Positions 1 to 6,052 of a DNA stretch of 16,374 nucleotides are shown here, one piece after another. The DNA comes from Thermoplasmata archaeon (GTDB lineage Archaea > Thermoplasmatota > Thermoplasmata > Thermoplasmatales > Thermoplasmataceae). The DNA is taken from assembly GCA_021797265.1 (NCBI GenBank), contig JAJZZZ010000015.1, positions 1-16,374 of the forward strand, read 5' to 3'. How positions within the stretch are numbered: position 1 is the first letter of the stretch; the number at the start of each line of letters is the position of its first letter. The position numbers and the translations under genes are program-made. The notes under the pieces were generated by a model, which was not told the DNA's origin, did no database searches, and worked only from the letters and a program-made list of their open reading frames with translations.

Positions 1-1045
1 CATGCGGCCCCGGAGAGGCCTCAGGATGATACTGCACTGAGTATATCCTGAGTTTCCTGTTTTCTATCCTCTCCACCGTAAGATCATTCACGTCTCTCTG
101 CACAACATCAAGCCCTGTCCCGGAGAGTGATGATTCATCAAGTGCATATCCGTGGTTGTGAGTTGTAATAAGAATGCTCCTGCCATCTGAGACTGCATGG
201 TTTGAGCCTCTGTGGCCAAATTTCATCTTCAATGTTTTCCCTCCCATGGCAAGCCCGATCAGCTGATGGCCAAGGCAAACTCCAAAAATCGGTTTCTTTC
301 CTGCCATATCCTTTATGAATCTCCTGACAGGCTCCAGTGAGTTATGTGACGGGTCTCCAGGCCCATTTGAGATAAAAATCAGAGAATAATCATCTTCTAT
401 CTTTGAAAAGTCAGATTTTGGAGATGCCACCACAAGGGAAGAGAATTTGAGCATCTCATCCTTAATGCTGTTCTTTGACCCAACATCAATGAAGAGGATT
501 TTCCCATTCCCATTTCCGCTAAATGTAGTGACAGATGTTGGTGACACAAGGGATACAACATCTTCGGCCATTGGATCAGGAAATTCCCTTTTCAGGGATT
601 TATCACTGCAGATCCATCCCCTCATAACACCATTTTCCCTTAGCTTTCTAACAAGCGCCCTCGTATCCACAATGTCCAGTCCGGGAACGCCGCTCTTTGA
701 TAGAAGGTCATTGAATTCCTCCCAGTCATCCCCTCCCTGAAGAACGCTGTGGGAATCCCTTGTGATGACACCGGAAACCATTATTCCGGAGGACTCCATT
801 CTGCTCTTTCCCATGCTGTAGTTTGCGACAGTGGGGCTCGCAAAGACAAGTATCTGGTTTTTGTATGAAGGATCGGTCAGGGATTCCAGATATCCTGTCA
901 TGGATGTAGTGAACACAACTTCCCCATAACCTTCAATTTCAGATCCAAAGGAAACGCCTTCAAAAACAGATCCGTCCTCAAGTATGAGAAAGGATTTTTT
1001 TCTAGGTTTTCCGTCACAATTCAATTTAAACCTAGAAGGAGTCAT
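1..1045 (-). CDS. carA: Carbamoyl-phosphate synthase small (glutaminase) subunit, 3' end cut by window
   Basis: Small subunit of carbamoyl-phosphate synthase. It hydrolyses glutamine and passes ammonia to the large subunit (CarB) for pyrimidine and arginine synthesis. Translating the minus strand from the ATG at 1045 gives 348 codons with no stop before the window edge. The N-terminal CarA domain holds TGYLESLTDPSY (about residues 50-61). The class I glutamine amidotransferase domain follows: SNGPGDPS near 226, nucleophile elbow GVCLGHQ with Cys257, TTHNHGYALDE near 304, and the His-Glu pair in VQYHPEASPGPH (His340, Glu342). Only about 20 C-terminal residues should be missing. carB would be expected further along the minus strand but is outside the window. 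The start lies 27 bp after the sfsA stop, with no Shine-Dalgarno site. A T7 run on the minus strand (1065-1059) sits just before the gene and could be a weak terminator for sfsA. Identification is firm; the exact start is less so. Confidence 0.95.
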   Translation of the reverse strand, partial: MTPSRFKLNCDGKPRKKSFLILEDGSVFEGVSFGSEIEGYGEVVFTTSMTGYLESLTDPSYKNQILVFASPTVANYSMGKSRMESSGIMVSGVITRDSHSVLQGGDDWEEFNDLLSKSGVPGLDIVDTRALVRKLRENGVMRGWICSDKSLKREFPDPMAEDVVSLVSPTSVTTFSGNGNGKILFIDVGSKNSIKDEMLKFSSLVVASPKSDFSKIEDDYSLIFISNGPGDPSHNSLEPVRRFIKDMAGKKPIFGVCLGHQLIGLAMGGKTLKMKFGHRGSNHAVSDGRSILITTHNHGYALDESSLSGTGLDVVQRDVNDLTVERIENRKLRIYSVQYHPEASPGPH

Positions 1046-1072
1046 AGTAAGGGATGATAAAAAAAGATCGAT

Positions 1073-1729
1073 TCATCTGAAATATTCCCTGCAGATACCT
1101 GTTGTGCCCCTGAATATTATTTTTCCATATTCCAGGCTGAATTTAGGCAGAAATACGGCGCCGCCAGCATCAATTAAGTCAGAAAATGCACTCCCGAATT
1201 CCGGATCTGTCTGGAAATTAGGGGAAAAACAACCTGCTCTGTGGCTGAAAATAAGCACTGCCAGCATGGCATTGCCGCCATTTCTCATAATATCTGTCAG
1301 GAGCTTCAGATGATGGGTCCCTCTGATGGTTGGCGCATCAGGAAATACTGCCATATCCCCGGCGAGCATGGAACAACCCTTTACCTCTATGTAAGTATCA
1401 TTCCACCTGAAGTCTATTCTGCTTTTTCCCAGTGAAACCTCTCTTTCTGTGCCCTCTGGCAGAAACATAGAGGCAAGCCTGTTGTGAAATCTGGAATCAG
1501 TCAGTATCCAATCCCCATCCCTCATTCCAGCAGTAATGGAGTATCTGGTCCTCTTTCCGGGTGAATCCCTGAAAAGCACTCTATTTCCGGGGAAAATGAG
1601 TTCCTTGAGTCTGCCCGGATCATGAAGGTGGCATTCAATCCTCTGACCATTATATGCAACAGTCACGATAAACCTGTTATCTCTCTGCAGCACTGTGCCC
1701 TCATAATGAGTTTCCGCAGTTGATAGCAT
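1073..1729 (-). CDS. sfsA: SfsA family protein (sugar fermentation stimulation protein homologue, putative DNA-binding nuclease fold)
   Basis: SfsA family. The E. coli founder was described as a DNA-binding regulator of maltose metabolism, and the family has a PD-(D/E)xK-like nuclease core; the archaeal role is unknown. From ATG 1729 the protein is 218 aa. The N-terminal OB-like part has ECHLHDPGRL (about 32-41). The core has SRIDF with Asp106 and YIEVKG with Glu115 and Lys117, which form the nuclease-like D...ExK set. FPDAPTIRGTHHLKLL (about 129-144) and FSHRAGCFSPN near 171 are typical family blocks. An in-frame TTG at 1765 would add 12 residues (LPPVGSV-type sequence) and lies about 31 bp from a shared TATA element, so it could be the true start. 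I prefer 1729 because homologues begin close to the HYEGTVLQR block. The gene is divergent from the DsrE-like gene and is followed by carA, probably cotranscribed. Confidence 0.9.
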   Translation of the reverse strand: MLSTAETHYEGTVLQRDNRFIVTVAYNGQRIECHLHDPGRLKELIFPGNRVLFRDSPGKRTRYSITAGMRDGDWILTDSRFHNRLASMFLPEGTEREVSLGKSRIDFRWNDTYIEVKGCSMLAGDMAVFPDAPTIRGTHHLKLLTDIMRNGGNAMLAVLIFSHRAGCFSPNFQTDPEFGSAFSDLIDAGGAVFLPKFSLEYGKIIFRGTTGICREYFR

Positions 1730-1792
1730 TACACTTCCAACAGGGGGTAAGGTGAGTTTGAGCAATCATCACACATATGCAGATTCAATAAG

Positions 1793-1799
1793 AATATAT
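1793..1799. promoter_or_regulatory. Probable shared TATA box between sfsA and the DsrE-like gene
   Basis: The sequence AATATAT lies 25 bp upstream of the ATG at 1821 on the plus strand, the spacing expected for an archaeal leaderless transcript. Its ATATAT core is self-complementary. Read on the minus strand it lies about 31 bp from the TTG at 1765 of sfsA and has no competitor in the 55-90 bp spacer. Inference from position and composition only. Confidence 0.5.
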
Positions 1800-1820
1800 C
1801 TCAGGAGTTAATTGGCAACT

Positions 1821-2162
1821 ATGGCAGAAAACATACTTGTCATAATATCCAGTGGAGAGGAGGCAGTGGGGAAGGCAATGACCGGAATGAGGTTTGCCTA
1901 CAATGCTGCAAAGAATAAGTGGCTCAATGATGTGAGAATCATACTTTTCGGGCCTTCTGAGAAGCTGGCCACCACAAACCAGGAATTTGCATCTATTTTG
2001 AAGGATGCCATAAAGGATGGAATAATTCCGAACGCTTGTTCCGCTGTTGCAACAAAGGAAAACATAACCGATAAGCTTCTATCAATAGGGCTTTCTGTGG
2101 ATCCTATCGGCCCGATTGTTTCTTCCTACATAAAAAAGGGATATGAAGTCCTAACCTTCTAA
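1821..2162 (+). CDS. DsrE/DsrF-like small protein
   Basis: Small cytosolic protein of 113 aa resembling the DsrE/DsrF-like superfamily, a Rossmann-like fold found in sulfur-relay proteins and in many archaeal proteins of unknown function. Visible family features are a hydrophobic first strand followed by SSGEEAVGKAMTGMRFA (residues 10-26), a second strand VRIILFGPSEKLA (about 38-50), and the usual ending KKGYEVLTF. There is one cysteine, Cys73, and it is not in a context that clearly marks it as a sulfur carrier. The start is the ATG at 1821, chosen because a TATA element lies 25 bp upstream. An in-frame TTG at 1812 with a GGAG four bases before it is the alternative. It has no sulfur-relay partners (TusA, DsrF/H, rhodanese) in this window. 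The family assignment is fairly secure; the function is not. Confidence 0.75.
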   Translation: MAENILVIISSGEEAVGKAMTGMRFAYNAAKNKWLNDVRIILFGPSEKLATTNQEFASILKDAIKDGIIPNACSAVATKENITDKLLSIGLSVDPIGPIVSSYIKKGYEVLTF

Positions 2163-2168
2163 TATTCA

Positions 2169-2206
2169 GGAATGCCGGATCAGTGTCCGGTTATTCCAAG
2201 CTTTTT
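2169..2206 (+). terminator. Hairpin plus T-run between the convergent DsrE-like and kbl genes
   Basis: GGAAT (2169-2173) pairs with ATTCC (2193-2197). Inside it, CCGGA (2175-2179) pairs with TCCGG (2186-2190) around the loop TCAGTG; a small internal bulge (G versus TT) separates the two stems. On the plus strand a T5 run follows at 2202-2206, so it best fits a terminator for the DsrE-like gene. The hairpin begins 7 nt after that gene's stop and includes the last codons and stop of kbl. On the minus strand no T-run follows. Confidence 0.5.
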
Positions 2207-3367
2207 CCCTGCTGCTTCAAAAGCCTCAACAGTTTTTTCTATATCACTTTCTGAGTGGACTGCCGATGGCATCAGCCTGATCCTGGCAGTGCCTCTGGGA
2301 ACAGTCGGAAATACAATCGGAGAGGCAAATATATCGCTCTCCCTGTAGAGTTCCTCGCTCAGAAGAAGCGTCTTCTTCTCATCCCCTACAATCACTGGGG
2401 TGATGGGGGTCTTGGAATTTCCAAGGTTAAACCCTGCATTAACAAGCCCCTTCTTCAACCTTTCAGAGTTGCTCCACAACTTTCTGAGCAAAGTGTCATC
2501 CCTTTCCATGATTTCAATTGATTTCAGGACGGCAGCAGTATCAGCAGGATTAAGCGCACTGCTGAAAAGAAATGGTCTGGCCTTTCTCTTGAGAAGTTCT
2601 ATAAGATCTGCATTGCCGGCGACGAATCCTCCCATGGAGCCCACAGCCTTTGAGAATGTCCCCATTTCAACGTCAACCCTTCCTGAAACATTGAAGTGGT
2701 CACATATTCCTCTTCCATGATCTCCAAGCACACCCTCACCATGTGCATCATCCACATAAGTCATTGAATCGTGCTTCTCTGCAATCTCCACAATCTCCTT
2801 AAGGGGTGCTATGTCGCCATCCATGCTGAAAACTCCATCGGTGATTATAAGGCTCCTCCTGCCGCTCTTCCTCTTTTCCGTTATAACCTTCTCAAGATCC
2901 TTCATGTCCATGTGCCTGAACACAGCTCTTGATGCTGAACTCAGCCTTACCCCGTCTATTATGCTTGCATGATTCAGTTCTTCGCTGAAGACAATATCCT
3001 CCTTTCCCACCAGTGATGGTATTGTCCCGGAATTAGCCAGAAGGCCCCCCTGATAGACAAGGGAAGATTCCATATGCTTGAATCTGGCAACCTTTTCCTC
3101 AAGCCTTGCATGCAGATCATTGGTACCTGCAATGGATCTTACTGCTCCGGCTCCCACTCCAAATTCATCGATGGCCTCCTTTGCTGCTTTTTTCACCTCA
3201 GGATGATTTGCAAGACCCAGGTAATTATTGCTGCACATGTTGAGTTTCATCTTACCCTCTATCCTGATCCATGGGCCCTGGGAACTCTCAATGATCCTTA
3301 TGGGGACAAATCGTCCATTATCCTTCAATTCTTTGATTTCATCCTTTACCCATCCAAGAGATGTCAT
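2180..3367 (-). CDS. kbl: Glycine C-acetyltransferase / 2-amino-3-ketobutyrate CoA ligase (PLP-dependent)
   Basis: PLP-dependent alpha-oxoamine synthase. Kbl joins glycine and acetyl-CoA reversibly to 2-amino-3-oxobutyrate and acts with threonine dehydrogenase in threonine breakdown. The 395-aa protein shows MCSNNYLGLANHPEV near 44, GAGAVRSIAGT (72-82), the cofactor-stacking His in LNHASIIDG (His133), the PLP-pyridine Asp in YVDDAHGEGVLG (residues 206-209) and the Schiff-base lysine in GTFSKAVGSMGGF (Lys240). The start at ATG 3367 gives the usual family length and the N-terminus MTSLGWVKDEIKEL. An upstream in-frame ATG at 3397 would add ten residues. No tdh gene is present in the window. Sister families (8-amino-7-oxononanoate synthase BioF, serine palmitoyltransferase) are possible, but no biotin genes are nearby and the overall sequence reads as archaeal Kbl. 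It is convergent with the DsrE-like gene and divergent from carbamate kinase. Confidence 0.88.
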   Translation of the reverse strand: MTSLGWVKDEIKELKDNGRFVPIRIIESSQGPWIRIEGKMKLNMCSNNYLGLANHPEVKKAAKEAIDEFGVGAGAVRSIAGTNDLHARLEEKVARFKHMESSLVYQGGLLANSGTIPSLVGKEDIVFSEELNHASIIDGVRLSSASRAVFRHMDMKDLEKVITEKRKSGRRSLIITDGVFSMDGDIAPLKEIVEIAEKHDSMTYVDDAHGEGVLGDHGRGICDHFNVSGRVDVEMGTFSKAVGSMGGFVAGNADLIELLKRKARPFLFSSALNPADTAAVLKSIEIMERDDTLLRKLWSNSERLKKGLVNAGFNLGNSKTPITPVIVGDEKKTLLLSEELYRESDIFASPIVFPTVPRGTARIRLMPSAVHSESDIEKTVEAFEAAGKKLGITGH

Positions 3368-3476
3368 ATTATCAATAGTAAATGCAAATAGTGGCATATC
3401 TATTTTGGCGGATGAGTTCTGTTAACATGGAAATAACACATCCTGAATATGAAATGCCGGATCTATCCTGAATTCC

Positions 3477-3484
3477 TTAAATAA
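3477..3484 (+). promoter_or_regulatory. Possible TATA box for carbamate kinase
   Basis: TTAAATAA lies 33-40 bp upstream of the carbamate kinase ATG at 3517. Transcription would begin about 25 bp downstream, leaving a leader of roughly 10 nt. There is no clear Shine-Dalgarno site before the ATG. Confidence 0.4.
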
Positions 3485-3516
3485 CTGCTTCATATTCACC
3501 ATTTCTCAGTGGCCTT

Positions 3517-4458
3517 ATGGAAAGAATTGTCATAGCTTTTGGCGGGAACGCACTCCTGAGAAAGGGTGATGACCAGACCTTTGAAACACAGGCAGATAGG
3601 GCAGAACAGGCCTTCGAGAAACTTGCTGAGGTAATTGAGGGCAATGAGGTTGTAATATCCCATGGCAACGGTCCACAGGTGGGTTCAATACTCCTTCAGA
3701 ACGAATCAGCTGTTCGGACGGTAAAACCAATGCCTCTCCATGCCTGCGGGGCCATGTCTCAGGGACTTATAGGGGAAATGCTTTCTAACGGATGGGACAG
3801 GGTAAGGTTCAGGCTGGCAATCTCAAAAGAACCCTCAGTTCTGATGACAAGATCGGTTGTGGACCAGAATGATCCAGCATTCAGTAACCCAACAAAGCCT
3901 ATAGGGCCCTATTACTCAGAAAACGAATCTGCCCGGCTTCAGAAAATGAAGGGATGGAAAATGCGGGAGGAGCCAGGAAAAGGGTACAGAAGGCTCGTTC
4001 CGTCCCCCACTCCAGTGGATATTGTTGAAAGGAACCAGATAATCTCACTCCTCAGAGAGGGTTTTCTCCCCGTGGCCTCCGGAGGGGGTGGAATACCGGT
4101 CATAAAGACTCCCTCAGGATATGCAGGGGTGGACGCAGTGATCGACAAGGATCTTGCATCCTCTCTGCTTGCAAGAATCGTGGAGGCCTCAACTTTCATA
4201 ATCCTGACAGATGTGGAGGGTGCCAAGAGAAATTTCGGAAAGGAGAATGAGGAATTGATTGGGCGAGTATCTGCTGAAAGGCTCCAGAGGGACTTTGACC
4301 AGGGCCAGTTCGCAAGTGGAAGCATGGGGCCAAAGGTTCTTGCAGCCCTGGAATTTGTGAAAAAAGGGGGCAAAAAGGCTGTGATCGGCTCACTTGACAA
4401 GGCTACCGAAGTTGCCAGGGGAAAATCTGGAACTGTAATTGAAGCCAGTTCACTGTGA
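3517..4458 (+). CDS. arcC: Carbamate kinase
   Basis: Amino-acid-kinase-fold enzyme interconverting carbamoyl phosphate plus ADP and carbamate plus ATP. At 313 aa it has the usual length. It shows the N-terminal phosphate-binding strand IVIAFGGNALL (residues 4-14), SHGNGPQVGSIL near 48, the carbamate-kinase block PMPLHACGAMSQG (about 71-83), VASGGGGIPVI in the middle, the nucleotide-binding FIILTDVEGA, and the C-terminal GSMGPKVLAALEFV. In bacteria arcC makes ATP at the end of the arginine deiminase pathway. In some archaea the enzyme was first reported as a carbamoyl-phosphate synthetase. No arcA or arcB is in this window, so its physiological direction cannot be read here. Its last 9 bp (4450-4458) overlap tail-to-tail with the phosphoribosyltransferase gene. 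Confidence 0.94.
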   Translation: MERIVIAFGGNALLRKGDDQTFETQADRAEQAFEKLAEVIEGNEVVISHGNGPQVGSILLQNESAVRTVKPMPLHACGAMSQGLIGEMLSNGWDRVRFRLAISKEPSVLMTRSVVDQNDPAFSNPTKPIGPYYSENESARLQKMKGWKMREEPGKGYRRLVPSPTPVDIVERNQIISLLREGFLPVASGGGGIPVIKTPSGYAGVDAVIDKDLASSLLARIVEASTFIILTDVEGAKRNFGKENEELIGRVSAERLQRDFDQGQFASGSMGPKVLAALEFVKKGGKKAVIGSLDKATEVARGKSGTVIEASSL

Positions 4459-5106
4459 TTCCGGAGGCTTGCTGAAGGTGTGGTCCTCCTGAACTATCCT
4501 TCCAGCTTTTCTGAACTCGTCCAGAATATGTGAAAGGAATGAAGAGTCAATGTTCAGGTTGAACTGGTCCTTCAGTTCATTTTCAATCTGGGTGAATGTC
4601 ATCCTGCCCTTCAGTATTCTGGAAAGAAGGTTGTCAAGGTCCTCATAAACATTCCATGGAAATATGAACCATGCCCAGTTCTTCTCATCAATAATCTCTG
4701 AGAAGAAATCTGGTATGAAGGAAGACCTGGTTATGTGAAGCATTGTAACTGTTCTGATTTCCGCAGGTTTCTGCTCCTTAATGAAATCATAAGCAAGTTT
4801 CATGCTCTGTCCGGTATCTGTAATATCATCAACAATCAGGACTTTTTTTCCCTCTATGTTAAGGTTTCCAGGATCCTTAAGAACAGCTTTACCGCTGGCT
4901 GTAGCAGTTATTCCCCAGTGTTCCGTCTTGACGGAGATCAGGTCCTTTATCCAGAGCATATCAGCCAGGACTCTGGCTGGAACAAGACCTCCTCTTGCCA
5001 GAGCTATGATCATATCGGGCCTGTAACTGTTTGAAACCTTTTCTCTGATGTTTCCGCACCATGTGTCTATCTGTTCCCATGAAACCAGTCTGGCTCTAAA
5101 ATCCAT
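4450..5106 (-). CDS. Purine (xanthine/hypoxanthine-type) phosphoribosyltransferase with C-terminal extension
   Basis: Type I phosphoribosyltransferase that salvages a purine base with PRPP to the nucleoside monophosphate. The PRPP-binding motif VLIVDDITDTGQS lies at residues 89-101. IIALARGGLVPARVLADML (about 33-51) is the N-terminal PRT strand-loop. IPDFF (131-135) and FIFPW (147-151) match the C-terminal end of archaeal xanthine-guanine/hypoxanthine PRTs of the Sulfolobus type, so xanthine, guanine or hypoxanthine is the likely substrate; sequence alone does not decide which. The protein is 218 aa. About 60 residues follow the FPW motif, and the last 50 (MTFTQIENELKDQFNL... to ...AGRIVQEDHTF) look like a small helical or winged-helix module absent from minimal members. 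The ATG at 5106 is preceded by a weak AAGGTG and a TATA element. It is divergent from the SPFH gene and overlaps arcC by 9 bp at the 3' end. Confidence 0.87.
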   Translation of the reverse strand: MDFRARLVSWEQIDTWCGNIREKVSNSYRPDMIIALARGGLVPARVLADMLWIKDLISVKTEHWGITATASGKAVLKDPGNLNIEGKKVLIVDDITDTGQSMKLAYDFIKEQKPAEIRTVTMLHITRSSFIPDFFSEIIDEKNWAWFIFPWNVYEDLDNLLSRILKGRMTFTQIENELKDQFNLNIDSSFLSHILDEFRKAGRIVQEDHTFSKPPESQ

Positions 5107-5138
5107 GAAATATTACCGGCACCTTATCGTGGATTTCA

Positions 5139-5147
5139 ATATAAAAA
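5139..5147 (-). promoter_or_regulatory. Probable TATA box for the phosphoribosyltransferase gene
   Basis: Reading the minus strand, TTTTTATAT lies 33-41 bp upstream of the ATG at 5106. That predicts a leader of about 10-15 nt. AAGGTG close to the predicted transcription start could act as a weak ribosome binding site. Confidence 0.45.
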
Positions 5148-5193
5148 AATGCGGTTCTGCTGGTAACCCTGTAATAATTATTTTTGTAAACAA

Positions 5194-5200
5194 TTTTATA
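5194..5200 (+). promoter_or_regulatory. TATA box for the SPFH/stomatin gene
   Basis: TTTTATA is centred about 25 bp upstream of the ATG at 5222, and the interval contains no Shine-Dalgarno site. This is the classical layout of a leaderless archaeal transcript. It supports the start at 5222 over the open frame that continues upstream to 5048. Confidence 0.6.
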
Positions 5201-5221
5201 GTGCGATTACCATACTTGATC

Positions 5222-6052
5222 ATGTCTACTATTGATTATGTGTTCATATTCATAGGAATAGTCATACTCCTGATATTGCTGAGTGGACTGCACATCCTGA
5301 AGGAATGGGAAAGGGGAGCTGTGTTCACTCTTGGAAGGTTCACCCAGATGAAGGGGCCAGGTATTATCTACGTGTACCCTTTCATATCAAAGCTGAATCC
5401 AATAATCTCAACAAGAATACAGGCTGTATCTTTCAAGACAGAAAGTACATTCACAAAGGATAACGTCCCTATCAATGTGGATGCTGTGATGTATTTCCAG
5501 GTGATAGACCCACAGAAATCTGTTCTGAATGTTGAAAATTTCGGAGTTGCAACCAACTATTCTGCTCAGACAACATTGAGAGAGGTTCTTGGTAAATCAT
5601 CCTTTGATGAAATCCTGTCAGAAAGGGAAAAGATAGGAGAAGCTGCAAGGGAGATTATTGATGAGAAGACAGAGCACTGGGGCATCAAGGTTTCATCTGT
5701 CGAGATAAGGGATGTAATAGTTCCAAATGCTCTTCAGGAGGCAATGTCAAGGCAGGCCTCAGCAGAGAGGGAGAGGAGGTCAAGAGTCACTCTTGCTCTG
5801 GCAGAGGTTGAAGCAGCACAGAAGATGGTTGAGGCTGCAGATCAGTATACAACAAATCCAACAGCATTTCAGTTGAGATGGCTCAACATACTTTATGAAA
5901 TTGGGCTTGAGGGCAAAGGAACGCTTATGATGGTCCCTGTCCAGACTCCTACAGCAGGATCTGTTGAGCCAATGACTGTTATGGGCCTCGATGAGGTTGC
6001 AAAGAACATTAAGCAGCTTACTAAGGCATCTCAACAGAAGCAGCAAAGTTGA
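5222..6052 (+). CDS. SPFH/Band 7 (stomatin-like) membrane protein
   Basis: Stomatin/prohibitin-type scaffold of 276 aa, anchored in the cytoplasmic membrane. One N-terminal membrane segment (about residues 6-26, rich in I, L, V) is followed by the SPFH domain from KEWERGAVFTLGRF to about residue 190. Typical blocks are GPGIIYVYPFI (45-55), the strand-rich NVPINVDAVMYFQV (81-94), LREVLGKSSFDEILSERE (about 119-136) and WGIKVSSVEIRDVIVP (153-168). A charged helical stretch (about 170-210, SRQASAERERRSR) probably forms a coiled coil for oligomerisation. The C-terminus is glutamine-rich. Archaeal stomatins usually sit next to an NfeD/stomatin-operon partner gene, but none is here: the neighbours are a divergent phosphoribosyltransferase and convergent ksgA. 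Its last 32 bp overlap the end of ksgA. Role: probably membrane quality control or microdomain organisation (family inference). Confidence 0.9.
   Translation: MSTIDYVFIFIGIVILLILLSGLHILKEWERGAVFTLGRFTQMKGPGIIYVYPFISKLNPIISTRIQAVSFKTESTFTKDNVPINVDAVMYFQVIDPQKSVLNVENFGVATNYSAQTTLREVLGKSSFDEILSEREKIGEAAREIIDEKTEHWGIKVSSVEIRDVIVPNALQEAMSRQASAERERRSRVTLALAEVEAAQKMVEAADQYTTNPTAFQLRWLNILYEIGLEGKGTLMMVPVQTPTAGSVEPMTVMGLDEVAKNIKQLTKASQQKQQS

Noticed and set aside
3939..4400. 153-codon minus-strand frame inside carbamate kinase
   Set aside because: Antisense shadow of arcC, low in recognisable features and serine/proline-rich as expected from reversed codons.
5048..5221. Upstream in-frame extension of the SPFH gene by 58 codons
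   Set aside because: It overlaps the start of the divergent phosphoribosyltransferase and contains both promoters. The TATA box at 5194-5200 and the N-terminal membrane segment favour 5222.
4911..5684. Identical heptapeptide KTEHWGI in the phosphoribosyltransferase (about residues 60-66) and in the SPFH protein (about 149-155), with similar DNA on opposite strands
   Set aside because: Each copy sits in a block that is conserved in its own family (xWG in SPFH domains, EHWG in archaeal PRTs). It is most likely coincidence, not gene conversion, because similarity does not extend to the flanks.
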